Source of the DNA: Seramator thermalis
Lineage (GTDB): Bacteria > Bacteroidota > Bacteroidia > Bacteroidales > Dysgonomonadaceae
DNA: 64,000 nt
Assembly (NCBI RefSeq): GCF_004138125.1
Contig: NZ_RXHS01000005.1
Span: forward strand, 62,001 to 126,000
Direction of reading: 5' to 3'
In this document: positions 55,349 through 64,000 of the stretch, piece after piece
How the letters are laid out: the number at the start of each line of letters is the position of its first letter
Position numbering within the stretch: the stretch's first letter is position 1
Program-made: the position numbers and the translations under genes
Notes under the pieces: generated by a model
Told to the model about the DNA's origin: nothing
What the model saw: only the letters and a program-made list of their open reading frames with translations
The model's database searches: none

Positions 55349-57655
55349 CTATTCTTTCACGTAAAAACTTTGTTTCAGTAAATCTTCCTCTCGGGACGAA
55401 GAACCGACCATTACGATAAATTCTCCGTTTTCAACCACCGGCTTCAGATTTTTATCCAAAAAAGTGAGTTTGTCGGGAGAAACAGTAAAATGTACGGTTT
55501 TGGTTTCACCGGTTTTCAGCGTTACACGGGCAAAATCCTTCAATTCCTTTATCGGCCGTGTTACGGAACTAAACTTATCGCGAAGGTAAAGTTGCACAAT
55601 TTCCGTACCATCCATTTTGCCGGTATTGGTAACATCCACACTTACTTCAAGGTTTTCGTCTTTCGAAATTTCCGAACCGGAAAGTTGGAGATTATCATAT
55701 TTGTAGGTGGTGAACGACAATCCGAATCCGAATGGATATAAAGGTTCACTGGAAGTTACCACATACGGATGAAAGTATTGCGAAGGTTTGTGATTGTAAA
55801 TCATTTGTATCTGACCGACGCTTCGAGGAATGGTTATGGGAAGTTTTGCCGAAGGATTGATTTTTCCATAAAGAATCTCGGCTATTGCCTCGCCTCCGTA
55901 CATTCCCGGTTCCCAAGCCTGAACAAGTGCATTCACTTTCTCAACTGCTTTTTCTACCCCCAACGGACGACCGGTAATTAAAATCAAAATCGTTGGCTTT
56001 CCCGATGCCGCCACTTTTTCGATCAGGTCGTTTTGCAACCCAACCAAATCGATATCCGAACGGTCTGTATCTTCGCCTCCGGTTCGTTCTGTCCAGCGAA
56101 AACGCATCATATATTCTCCGGCAACTACGATATTCAAATCGGCGGACTTGGCTTTTTCAGCGGCTTCGTTTACTTTTTCGGGTGACATGTTTCGTGGATC
56201 CCAGCCTTGATCGACAAATTCGAAATGTGTATTTGGCGATACCATTTTTAGTCCTTCCAAAACGGTGATCACATTTTCATCTTTTTGAACTGCACTCCAG
56301 TCGCCGAGAATATTCATATCGTTGGCATTGATACCGGTTACGAGCACATTTTTATATTTTTCCGTCAAAGGAAGAATTCCGTCGTTTTTCAGTAAAACAA
56401 TGCTGTTACGTGCGGCTTCAAGAGCAGTTTGTCGGTGTTCGGAATTTAATCGGATTTTCATCGTTGTTTTTTCGTCGGCATAAGGATGCTCGAAAAGCCC
56501 CAAACGAAATTTTATCGTCAGGATTTTTCGTACCGATTCATCGATTCGTGATTCGGGGATACGACCTTCTTTCACCAGTTCCGAAACCAGTTCGTTCCAG
56601 TGAATGCCGTGCATGTGCATATCCATTCCGGCCATAATGGATTGATAAAAAGCCTCCTTCAGATTTTCGGCCGTTGCATGTAAGTCGTACAAATGTTCGA
56701 TATCCATCCAATCGCTCACGATAAAACCTTTGAATCCCCATTCTTTCCTCAGCACATCGGTCATCAGCCACTCGTTGCTGTGGCAGGGAATGCCGTTAAG
56801 TTCGTTGTGCGACATCATCGCCGACATAGCTCCGGCATCAACACCGGCTTTGAAAGAAGGGAAAAAAACTTCGCGTAATGTTCGTTCCGAAAGATCGGCC
56901 GGTGAGCCATTGGTTCCGTTGATCGGTTCGCTTCCGGCAACGAAATGTTTAATGCAGGCTAAAACGTCGTTCTCACTGTTTAAATCGCCTTGATAACCTT
57001 TGACTGTTTGAATGCCCATTTGGGTGACCAGATGAGGATCTTCACCGAAAGTTTCGCCAACACGACCCCAACGCGGATCACGGGCAACTTCTACATTTGG
57101 ATTGAACGTCCAGTGCATATTCATCGATCGCATTTCCTTTGCTGTTTGTCGGGCAATTTTGTATGCCATTTCCGTATCGAATGATGAAGCCAAACCGATA
57201 TTTGTCGGATACACAGTATTGTCGGGTGCATTGGCATTTCCGTGAATGGCATCGATACCAAAAATGACGGGAATTTTCAATCGGCTTTGCATAGCCAGCG
57301 ACTGAAGATAATTGGCTTCCTGAATAGTTAAAACATGAAGAAACGAACCAACCAGACCTTCTTTTGTCAGGTTTTCCAAATCAGTGGTCGAAAATCCGGG
57401 ATAAAAAGCGCTTGCAGTATTGTTTTTTAGTTGTTCGGCCGTAAGATTAGCTTCGGCAGTTTTGATATGTTCAATGCCTACAAACTGATTCATTTGCCCG
57501 ATTTTTTCTTCGAGTGTCATTCGCGAAAGCAAGTCATTTACACGTTCTTCCACGGTTGCTTTTGGATTCTGATACAAGGGGACGGTTTTTTGAGCGTCCA
57601 CATTTGCATTCATTACCAAAATTAAACTAACGACGGAAATAAATATTTTTTTCAT
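55349..57655 (-). CDS. GH3 beta-glucosidase
   Basis: Exo-acting glucosidase of the BglX type, releasing glucose from cello- or xyloglucan oligosaccharides in the periplasm. Signal peptide to VDAQ, N-terminal barrel with nucleophile D315 in GFIVSDWMDIEHL and KHFVAGSEP before it, alpha/beta sandwich with AGEYMMRFRWTERTGGEDTDRS, and a fibronectin-like C-terminal domain (LEVSVDVTNTGKMDGTEIVQLYL). 768 residues. It starts 12 bases after the acetylesterase stop. Confidence 0.95.
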   Translation of the reverse strand: MKKIFISVVSLILVMNANVDAQKTVPLYQNPKATVEERVNDLLSRMTLEEKIGQMNQFVGIEHIKTAEANLTAEQLKNNTASAFYPGFSTTDLENLTKEGLVGSFLHVLTIQEANYLQSLAMQSRLKIPVIFGIDAIHGNANAPDNTVYPTNIGLASSFDTEMAYKIARQTAKEMRSMNMHWTFNPNVEVARDPRWGRVGETFGEDPHLVTQMGIQTVKGYQGDLNSENDVLACIKHFVAGSEPINGTNGSPADLSERTLREVFFPSFKAGVDAGAMSAMMSHNELNGIPCHSNEWLMTDVLRKEWGFKGFIVSDWMDIEHLYDLHATAENLKEAFYQSIMAGMDMHMHGIHWNELVSELVKEGRIPESRIDESVRKILTIKFRLGLFEHPYADEKTTMKIRLNSEHRQTALEAARNSIVLLKNDGILPLTEKYKNVLVTGINANDMNILGDWSAVQKDENVITVLEGLKMVSPNTHFEFVDQGWDPRNMSPEKVNEAAEKAKSADLNIVVAGEYMMRFRWTERTGGEDTDRSDIDLVGLQNDLIEKVAASGKPTILILITGRPLGVEKAVEKVNALVQAWEPGMYGGEAIAEILYGKINPSAKLPITIPRSVGQIQMIYNHKPSQYFHPYVVTSSEPLYPFGFGLSFTTYKYDNLQLSGSEISKDENLEVSVDVTNTGKMDGTEIVQLYLRDKFSSVTRPIKELKDFARVTLKTGETKTVHFTVSPDKLTFLDKNLKPVVENGEFIVMVGSSSREEDLLKQSFYVKE

Positions 57656-57667
57656 TTTTCAACAGTT

Positions 57668-59098
57668 TTATTTTTCGAAATTGTCCGTTCTGAAGGGAAC
57701 TACAGGCAATTCGCGTGTGTTGTAAAGATTACCGATTTGGAAATTTTTAAAGCAATATCTCGCTGCTACGGGTTTTGATATATTTTCATTGGAAACAATC
57801 AAAATGCGATTGTTTAAATCGACTTCCACTTTTGCAGGATAAAAAATGTGATCTTCTCCGGCAATTTCAAAACCTTTTATGTCCACTGCGCGACTGAACC
57901 CATCTTCGGCATAGTTGAAGGAAAGATAAATTTTTCCGTCTTTTATTTCCATCGATTTATATTCCGGGCCGTGCGACGCAATTCCTTTCAGTCCATAAGT
58001 TTGCGAAAGAGCCAAAAAAGCCAGTCGTTTGCCCACGTCGATTTTGTTTCGCGGATGAATGTTGGTCTTTTCGTAATCTTTTACTAAATCGTTGGTAGAA
58101 ATCATTCCGCTGTTCGGGATCAATGATTGAGTCTTAAATTGAGCTTCGCGCAACAAAGCTCCCGAAGTGCCGGTCTCGCCATCGCCATAAATCCACGGCG
58201 CTATTTCGACGTAATAAAAAGGCAAATCGCCCAATCCCCAATCTTTTCGCCACAAATTGACCATGTTGGCAAGTCGCTCGGCATATACATCATGTTTCCC
58301 CACATTTGATTCACCTTGATACCAGATAAATCCCTTTATCGTATAGTGGATTAACGGATGTATCATGGCATTGTACATAAGCATGGGTCGAGCCATGGGG
58401 TTGAGTTCGTTAATGGCCTTTTCGCTCAAATCAATATCAGGATAGGTCTCGAGAATCTCACGATTAATCCATCCTTCTACTCTCGTTCCTCCCCAACTGG
58501 AAACAATTATTCCTACCGGAACGTTTAATGTCCGATAAAGCATTTGGGCGAAATGATATGCTGTGGCGCTAAACCACGGAGCATTTTCCGAATTACATTC
58601 TTTCCAAGTTCCTTTAACGGTTTCCTGAGGCGTCATTGCTGCCGTTTTAGGAATGGTAACAAAACGCATTCCTTTGTTTTGTCCTGCCATCGCAATAGTT
58701 TCGTTAGCTTTGAGAATCAGATTGTTCCAAAAACCATTCAACGGCATTTCCATATTACTTTGTCCGGAAGCAAGCCAAACTTCGCCAATAAGAATATTTT
58801 TCAACGTAAGTTTTTCGCCATCTGAAAAGGTAATGGTATATGGAGTAAAACTTGCTGCAGGTGTAGCAACGGAAGCGATCCAATTTCCTTTTGCATCGAC
58901 CTTCACTTTGGTAATTTCGGAAGTCCATGAAGGGCGAATTTCGACAGTTTTTCCGGGATCGGATTTCCCCCAGAGATTGACTTTTGTGTTCTGTTGCAAA
59001 ATCATGTTATCGCTCATGATTTCGGGCAACAAAATTTTTGCTCCGAGTGAATTGGTCAGCATCAATAGGAGCAGTAATGGTAAAATTTTGATTTTCAT
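57668..59098 (-). CDS. SGNH acetylesterase (sialate O-acetylesterase-like)
   Basis: Deacetylase with the SGNH block I ASGQSNMEMPL near residue 113 and a TIM-like domain (ISSWGGTRVEGWI; GFIWYQGESNV). Signal peptide (LLLLLMLTNSLGA). Related enzymes in plant-glucan loci are xyloglucan acetylesterases, so removal of acetyl groups from galactosyl side chains is the likely role here. 476 residues. It lies between a GH5 and the GH3 gene with gaps of 5 and 12 bases. Confidence 0.87.
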   Translation of the reverse strand: MKIKILPLLLLLMLTNSLGAKILLPEIMSDNMILQQNTKVNLWGKSDPGKTVEIRPSWTSEITKVKVDAKGNWIASVATPAASFTPYTITFSDGEKLTLKNILIGEVWLASGQSNMEMPLNGFWNNLILKANETIAMAGQNKGMRFVTIPKTAAMTPQETVKGTWKECNSENAPWFSATAYHFAQMLYRTLNVPVGIIVSSWGGTRVEGWINREILETYPDIDLSEKAINELNPMARPMLMYNAMIHPLIHYTIKGFIWYQGESNVGKHDVYAERLANMVNLWRKDWGLGDLPFYYVEIAPWIYGDGETGTSGALLREAQFKTQSLIPNSGMISTNDLVKDYEKTNIHPRNKIDVGKRLAFLALSQTYGLKGIASHGPEYKSMEIKDGKIYLSFNYAEDGFSRAVDIKGFEIAGEDHIFYPAKVEVDLNNRILIVSNENISKPVAARYCFKNFQIGNLYNTRELPVVPFRTDNFEK

Positions 59099-59103
59099 AT
59101 TAA

Positions 59104-60081
59104 TTATTTTTTATGATTATTATCGATAATGCTTTGTCGTGCAAGTTTTCCCCAAGGTTTGAGCAGATTGTCGTTCCATTTTCCATAGGAAGAAGCGTTA
59201 GGCAAAAGCATTGAACAAGTTTCGTTTTTGTCGGAAACTGACCATGCAACCCAGCTCAGCTTTCGGCTTTCCATCCATTCCACATATGTTTTCCATTCTT
59301 CTGTTCCCAAACGTCCGTCGCCATTCGCCTCTGATGCCCCACATTCCGAGACAAAAACAGGAATACCTTTTGCAATGGCGGCATCGGTACGATCGCGCAA
59401 CCATTTATCGTGAGTTGCAGCATAAAAATGCATGGTGTACATAATGTTTGTTGCATTCTGAATCGGATCTTCGGCAACCAAATGCAAATCCTGATCCCAA
59501 TGAGGGTTTCCTACCAAAATAATATTATTCGGATCATTTTCGCGAATCACTTCCATCACTTCTTCCGCATAGGTTTTTACTTCCGGCCATTCAAAATAAT
59601 CGGGTTCATTCCAGATTTCGTAAATAACGTTTGGATATTTCCCGTATTTGGTGGACATTTTTTTGAAAAAAGACTTTGCTTCATCCAAATATTTGAGGTG
59701 TGCATGAAAATCGATAATTACATAAATACCATTTTCAATAGCTCCTTCAATCACCGGAGTAATGCATTGCAATGCAAATTGTGGATTTTCACGATAGTTA
59801 TTTTCAATTTGAACTCCCATTGCTGCGCGAATGACACTGCAATGCCAATCATTGGCAAGCCATTTCACTGCTTTTTTGTTGTAGAATCGTGGCCAAAGGT
59901 TGTGCCAACCCAAACTCACGCCACGAAGAACCACCGGTTCTCCTTTTTCATTGCAAAGTTGCGTTCCTGAAACTTTCAATTGTCCATTAAGAGCAACCGG
60001 CGAATTTTTTGGCGCTGCGAAACAGCTCATCAAGGAAAAAGAAAAAATCAATGTCAATATTTGTTTGCGATATTTCATCAT
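59104..60081 (-). CDS. GH5 endoglucanase (GH5_2-like)
   Basis: Retaining glycosidase. The start of the barrel reads VVLRGVSLGWHNLWPRFYN, typical of GH5_2 cellulases; acid/base Glu in YEIWNEPDY near residue 160 and nucleophile Glu in VFVSECGAS near 247. The signal contains FSLMSCF, a possible lipoprotein site. The ATG at 60081 is chosen over the one at 60093 because it gives a cleaner signal; 325 residues. No binding module. Endoglucanase is preferred over mannanase from the barrel start. Confidence 0.9.
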   Translation of the reverse strand: MMKYRKQILTLIFSFSLMSCFAAPKNSPVALNGQLKVSGTQLCNEKGEPVVLRGVSLGWHNLWPRFYNKKAVKWLANDWHCSVIRAAMGVQIENNYRENPQFALQCITPVIEGAIENGIYVIIDFHAHLKYLDEAKSFFKKMSTKYGKYPNVIYEIWNEPDYFEWPEVKTYAEEVMEVIRENDPNNIILVGNPHWDQDLHLVAEDPIQNATNIMYTMHFYAATHDKWLRDRTDAAIAKGIPVFVSECGASEANGDGRLGTEEWKTYVEWMESRKLSWVAWSVSDKNETCSMLLPNASSYGKWNDNLLKPWGKLARQSIIDNNHKK

Positions 60082-60108
60082 TTTAGGTGACACTTTTAAT
60101 TGAAATTG

Positions 60109-61338
60109 TCATTTAATTCGATTGATCAGTTCCAGGCACATTCGGCTGTTGTGGTAAGGACATTTCCAAAATCCGGCTTTATCGTTCAACGTGTCTTTTC
60201 GCCCGTCCTTCGAAACTGACCAGTACCATTCGCCATTTTCGTTGTCAATCAGGTTTTCTTTGATAAAATTCCAGGAACGGATCGCTTTTTCGAGGTAAGA
60301 TTCTTTTTTCGATAGTTGATATGCATTGAAAAATCCGACCACAGCTTCTGCCTGTGGCCACCAATCGCAATTTGTATCGAGGTGATTTGTCTCGACGTTT
60401 TTTTCGTTCATCAGCCCTCCGTTTTCACGAAGTCCTTCTGCAGCTGCATCCGCAACGCGAAGAACGGTATTTCTCACTTTTTCCAGTGTTTCCGCATCAC
60501 CCAAAACCACTCCGGCTTCGTCCAACAACCAGGAGGCTTCAATATCGTGTCCGAACGATTGAATGGACGATTTACACACCCAATTTTCATCGAAAAAAAG
60601 ATTCAAATGATATGTTTCGGAATTGATAATTTTTTCGAGAAAAAGATTTATCAGATTTTTCAGTTGCTTTTCCAACAAAGGATTTTTCCAAACCCGAAAT
60701 AAATGAGTGTAAGCTTCGAGCAAGTGCAAATGGGTGTTCATCGTCTTTTTTTCGTTGGCATCTTTTTCGCTCAAACGTACGTCGTCGAGCAAAATCCAAT
60801 CGCGACTGTATGCTTCGAAATAGCCGTTTTTGTCCTTATCGAAACTGTATTTTTCTATCAACGAAAAAAGTTCTTTTGCCTTTTCCAAAGCCGTTTCATT
60901 GCCGCTCGCACGATAAAATTCGACCAATGCATAAATGAAAAATGCTTGACTGTAAATCTGTTTTTTGGTGTCGGCAGGCGAACCATCTGCATTCAGCATC
61001 CAATAAGTCCCTCCAAATTCTTCATCAAAAAAATGGTTGAAAATATATTCCTTTGCATGTTCAGCTTCCTTCAGATACGCTTCGTTTTTCAAATGAAATG
61101 CTGCGGAAGAAAAAGTCCACAAAATGCGTGCATTCAAAATTCCACCTCTTGGAGCGTTTTTTATCAGCTGACCTTCACCGGTCATTTGTCCAAAATACCC
61201 ACCACGTACCAAATCTTTCATTTTTTCTGCCCAAAACGGAAGAATATCTTGCGTTAATTCGTCGTAAACTTCCTCCTTTAATTTTATTAGATTAAAAGAA
61301 ATATTCTTGTTTGCTGTTTGTTTTGAATAATTTGTCAT
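60109..61338 (-). CDS. AGE-family epimerase, probable cellobiose 2-epimerase
   Basis: (alpha/alpha)6-barrel epimerase of the N-acylglucosamine 2-epimerase family, which turns cellobiose into 4-O-beta-glucosyl-mannose. Core segments NARILWTFSSAAFHLK, HDIEASWLLDEA (catalytic His) and KCPYHNSRMCLELINR (second His) are present. No signal peptide: cytoplasmic, which agrees with the GPH transporter that precedes it by 44 bases. 409 residues. Cellobiose is inferred from the cluster; mannobiose is the main alternative. Confidence 0.87.
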   Translation of the reverse strand: MTNYSKQTANKNISFNLIKLKEEVYDELTQDILPFWAEKMKDLVRGGYFGQMTGEGQLIKNAPRGGILNARILWTFSSAAFHLKNEAYLKEAEHAKEYIFNHFFDEEFGGTYWMLNADGSPADTKKQIYSQAFFIYALVEFYRASGNETALEKAKELFSLIEKYSFDKDKNGYFEAYSRDWILLDDVRLSEKDANEKKTMNTHLHLLEAYTHLFRVWKNPLLEKQLKNLINLFLEKIINSETYHLNLFFDENWVCKSSIQSFGHDIEASWLLDEAGVVLGDAETLEKVRNTVLRVADAAAEGLRENGGLMNEKNVETNHLDTNCDWWPQAEAVVGFFNAYQLSKKESYLEKAIRSWNFIKENLIDNENGEWYWSVSKDGRKDTLNDKAGFWKCPYHNSRMCLELINRIK

Positions 61339-61382
61339 TTCGAAATCAAAGATTTACAACGTTTTGAATGAAAAAACCGGTT

Positions 61383-62810
61383 TTATTGAATTGTCGATTT
61401 AGCTCTTTTCTGGTCGAGTTGTTCGATTATTTCTTTTACTTTTTTGTCGGAAAGCGGATAAAACAACATTCCTACAAATGTCAACAAACAGCAAAATGCA
61501 GGGAAGATACTTATCATAAGTCGCTCTCCGAAAATGGTTTCTACAGCCTGTTGTGCAGCCTGAGGATTATAATTGAAAATTGCCAAAATCCAACCGCTTA
61601 AAGCTGCTCCTAACGCCCAACCCAATTTTTGAGACATGGAAGAAGACGAGAAAATCAATCCCGTAGCACGTCGTCCCGTAGTCAGTTCCTGATGATCGAC
61701 AATATCGGCAAACATCGACCAAAGCAGCGGCAACACATATCCTGCGAAAATAGAAGTAAAAAATTGCAAAACAAGAATCAGCGGAACATTATTCGGAACA
61801 AAATAAAAACCTGTACTCAAAATTCCCGCCATCAAAATGGAAATCATGTACGTTCGTTTCTTGCCATATTTGGCAGAAACAGCAGGTGCTGCCATTACTC
61901 CAATCAAATTGGCTGCCTGTCCGACAAGGAAATAGATAGTCGTCATGTCCCATCCGGTACCGGCCATTCGGTAATTCACCCGAACATAATCGCGAAAATA
62001 GTAAATCGCCACACTATCACGTATGGCATTGAAAAGCAAAGCTGCCAGTCCTGTTCCAATGAGAATCCACCACGGAGAATTGTGAAACAGATTTTTCAAA
62101 TCCTGTTTGACGGAAACATTTTCTTCGCTTTCAATTTGCGTTACGCGTTCTTTCGTCCAACTAAAACACAGTAAAAACAAAATGACACACACAACGCCGA
62201 TTGTTCCAACGCCTAAAACCCATCCCGTAGGGTTGGTGCTAATTGAATTTTCTGTTGTTTTTATAATGGTTTCCCCTCCAAAATGTCCGGCATAAAAATC
62301 GACCAACGGTTGCAACAGCATAAACGTTACAAAACTACCGATAAATGCAAACGACATTCGGTAGGAAGAAAGTGTGTTACGTTCAATCGGATTTGAAGTA
62401 ATGGATCCTAACAATGAAGCATAAGGCACATTAATCAGCGAATACACAATCATCATCAGTGAATAGGTGACGTAAGCGTAAATCAGCTTTCCGGTTTGCC
62501 CGAAATCGGGAGTGTAAAAAGTGATAACACCCATCACGGCAAAAGGAATAGCAAACCAAAGCAAGTATGGGCGATATTTTCCCCAGCGGGTTTTGGTACG
62601 GTCGCTCATTATGCCCACGAATACATCGAAAAAAGAATCCCACAAACGTGCCACCAGGAACATCGTTCCGGCAGCTGCAGCCGTTATTCCGAAAACATCC
62701 GTATAGAAAAACAGCGAATACATTCCGAAAATCTTCCAAAACATGGAAGAGGCTGCATCACCAAAACCATAACCAATCTTTTCCCTTAACCCGATTTTTT
62801 CTGTAGTCAT
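61383..62810 (-). CDS. GPH-family sugar symporter
   Basis: Twelve-helix glycoside-pentoside-hexuronide:cation symporter of the inner membrane. The start LREKIGYGFGDAASSMFWKIFGMYSLFFYTDVFG and the loop VGIMSDRTKTRWGKYRPYLLW are diagnostic. 475 residues. It lies between a GH5 lipoprotein and the epimerase and probably imports cellobiose or a xyloglucan-derived sugar. It belongs to a different subgroup from the SLC45-like transporter at 19877. Confidence 0.92.
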   Translation of the reverse strand: MTTEKIGLREKIGYGFGDAASSMFWKIFGMYSLFFYTDVFGITAAAAGTMFLVARLWDSFFDVFVGIMSDRTKTRWGKYRPYLLWFAIPFAVMGVITFYTPDFGQTGKLIYAYVTYSLMMIVYSLINVPYASLLGSITSNPIERNTLSSYRMSFAFIGSFVTFMLLQPLVDFYAGHFGGETIIKTTENSISTNPTGWVLGVGTIGVVCVILFLLCFSWTKERVTQIESEENVSVKQDLKNLFHNSPWWILIGTGLAALLFNAIRDSVAIYYFRDYVRVNYRMAGTGWDMTTIYFLVGQAANLIGVMAAPAVSAKYGKKRTYMISILMAGILSTGFYFVPNNVPLILVLQFFTSIFAGYVLPLLWSMFADIVDHQELTTGRRATGLIFSSSSMSQKLGWALGAALSGWILAIFNYNPQAAQQAVETIFGERLMISIFPAFCCLLTFVGMLFYPLSDKKVKEIIEQLDQKRAKSTIQ

Positions 62811-62861
62811 TCTTTTGTTTAATGCTAAAAAAATAAATCAATAATAGTTGTTTTTGTTGCT

Positions 62862-63923
62862 CTAATTTACGCTTTGTGCAGCAGGCATGGTATCTTTTGT
62901 AAGAGCATCGACCAATTGCGTTCGATATGTTTTTGTTTGCGGGTCGTAAATACCAAATCCGGAATTCCATTCCCAGTACGCCCAGCTAAATCCTTGCTGT
63001 TCGAACCATCGGGAAAGGAAGCGCGTCCATTTTACTCGCGAATCCATATCGGCTTTTGAATAAGCTCCAAATTCACCGATATGTATGGGAATATTTTTTG
63101 ATTTTGACAAAGCAATGGCTGCCTGAAATTCATTCATTACCGCTTGCCGTTCGGCTTGCGTGTCGTTCCATTTTGTCCCCAGCCAGGCATCGGAACCTTC
63201 TACCCATTCAGCTCCCTGATGCGTGAACTGAAAAGGATTGTAGTAATGTATCGTGAGAATCAAATGATTATCATTCGGCACAATGGTAAGCGACTTCAAT
63301 GCCGAAATGCCACCCCATTCGGCAACACCCAGCAAAACGCAACGTTGAGGATTCGTTTCACGAATTACTCTCAACGCATCTCTGTAATAGTCGTTCCAAA
63401 GTCCGGCGGTAAGTTTGTCGTGTGGTTCATTTAATATTTCAAACACCAAACTGTCGGGATAATCCTTGAAATATTCCGAAATCTGTTTCCATTGAGCCAG
63501 AAATCGAGCTTTTTGTCCTTGCGGATCGGCCATTAAGTCGTTGTGGTGGTGCATGTTGATAATAATGTGCAATTTATTTTCCAAAGCAGCATCCACAACC
63601 GATTTTATCGTATTCAGAAATTCAGGATAAATGGTGTAGGGTGGTGTGCTCATGCTGCGGTCGTCCCTTTCCCATTTGATCGGAACACGAACATGCGTAA
63701 ATCCCAGTTCGGCAATTTTTCGAAAATCGTCTGCATCGAAAGGCGATTGCCACGATTGATCGGCTTCGAAGGTGTTGCCGATGTTTATCCCCCGTCCCAG
63801 CCGTTGATTCATTTCTGTGGCAGTTGCCCACTGTTTTTCGTGTGAAGGTTCAGAATTCGATTTTTGACAACTTGTAATAAAGGAAACAAGAATAAACAAT
63901 AAGATTGATTTGCTCATTTTCAT
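62862..63923 (-). CDS. GH5 endoglycanase, surface lipoprotein
   Basis: The signal ends SFITSCQKS (lipoprotein cysteine near residue 19), which places it on the cell surface, where it could make the first cut in the polymer. The barrel begins RLGRGINIGNTFEA; acid/base Glu in FEILNEPHD near residue 170 and nucleophile Glu in IHIGEFGAYS near 289. 353 residues, no binding module. The GH5 subfamily cannot be fixed by eye. It is the most upstream gene of the cluster in the window; no -7 element was seen in the 77 bases before the edge, so it may be read through from upstream. Confidence 0.9.
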   Translation of the reverse strand: MKMSKSILLFILVSFITSCQKSNSEPSHEKQWATATEMNQRLGRGINIGNTFEADQSWQSPFDADDFRKIAELGFTHVRVPIKWERDDRSMSTPPYTIYPEFLNTIKSVVDAALENKLHIIINMHHHNDLMADPQGQKARFLAQWKQISEYFKDYPDSLVFEILNEPHDKLTAGLWNDYYRDALRVIRETNPQRCVLLGVAEWGGISALKSLTIVPNDNHLILTIHYYNPFQFTHQGAEWVEGSDAWLGTKWNDTQAERQAVMNEFQAAIALSKSKNIPIHIGEFGAYSKADMDSRVKWTRFLSRWFEQQGFSWAYWEWNSGFGIYDPQTKTYRTQLVDALTKDTMPAAQSVN

Positions 63924-64000
63924 TGTATTGAGTATATTACGATATTAGAAAAATAGTGTCGAAAGTTTGTCTGCTATATCTGATGCTAAGTTAAGCAAAA

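Noticed and set aside
63924-64000. Promoter or susD end at the right edge
   Set aside because: No TAnnTTTG element on the minus strand and no open frame with SusD features in the 77 bases available.

Overview
The window is a 64 kb piece of a Bacteroidota chromosome, most likely order Bacteroidales. The family is a guess; Dysgonomonadaceae-like organisms (Proteiniphilum, Petrimonas) would fit. The evidence is the gene content (PorV of the type IX secretion system, DUF3108, DUF3575, DUF5106 and DUF2851 proteins, Bacteroidales lipoprotein signals, a large polysaccharide-utilization cluster) and the many promoters of the Bacteroides type, with TAnnTTTG as the -7 element. The density is chromosomal: no rRNA, tRNA, CRISPR, insertion sequence or phage gene was recognised.

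Layout. 1-10.3 kb is housekeeping: the end of a polyprenyl synthase, hsp20, then a leftward run mnmG-apt-uvrC-dtd-mazG-deoC with a perfect ParB-binding parS site between mnmG and apt, then ybeY, a SpmA/SpmB-like membrane protein and a helix-hairpin-helix protein. 10.4-18.5 kb holds valS, a 16-unit 43-bp tandem hairpin repeat array, a NamZ-type muramidase gene, a MerR regulator and alaS. 18.6-22.8 kb is a small glucan-use cluster (LacI regulator with a candidate operator, SLC45-like transporter, GH13 lipoprotein). 22.9-32.8 kb holds a cobalamin adenosyltransferase, ispF-porV, rex and several envelope proteins of unknown role. 32.9-39.5 kb has a cysteine-desulfidase-like gene, gpmA, two thioredoxin-fold proteins, dnaX and an M15 peptidase. 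39.6-48 kb is a metal/siderophore region: DUF3575 protein, a decayed GH27 alpha-galactosidase fragment, an OprB-like porin, znuC-znuA with no permease gene, mnmD, a PepSY membrane protein and a TonB-dependent siderophore receptor.

The right end (48.26-63.92 kb) is one uninterrupted leftward cluster of nine genes that runs in from beyond the window: GH5 lipoprotein, GPH-type transporter, cellobiose-2-epimerase-like protein, second GH5, SGNH acetylesterase, GH3, GH9, GH31 with a PA14 insert, and GH2. GH9, GH5, GH3, GH31 and GH2 together match the enzyme set of Bacteroides xyloglucan-utilization loci: endo-cleavage of the glucan, then removal of galactose, xylose and glucose. The epimerase and symporter suggest that cello-oligosaccharides are imported and epimerised. 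No susC/susD pair is in the window; it would be expected upstream, past position 64000. A strong intrinsic terminator closes the cluster at 48.2 kb.

The least explained element is the 43-bp repeat array at 13.4-14.1 kb. In six units the second hairpin has a four-base loop in exactly the same register, while the arm sequences differ but still pair, which points to selection on structure. Start codons were moved inward from the longest reading frame where promoters, signal peptides or family starts called for it; this is stated per gene.
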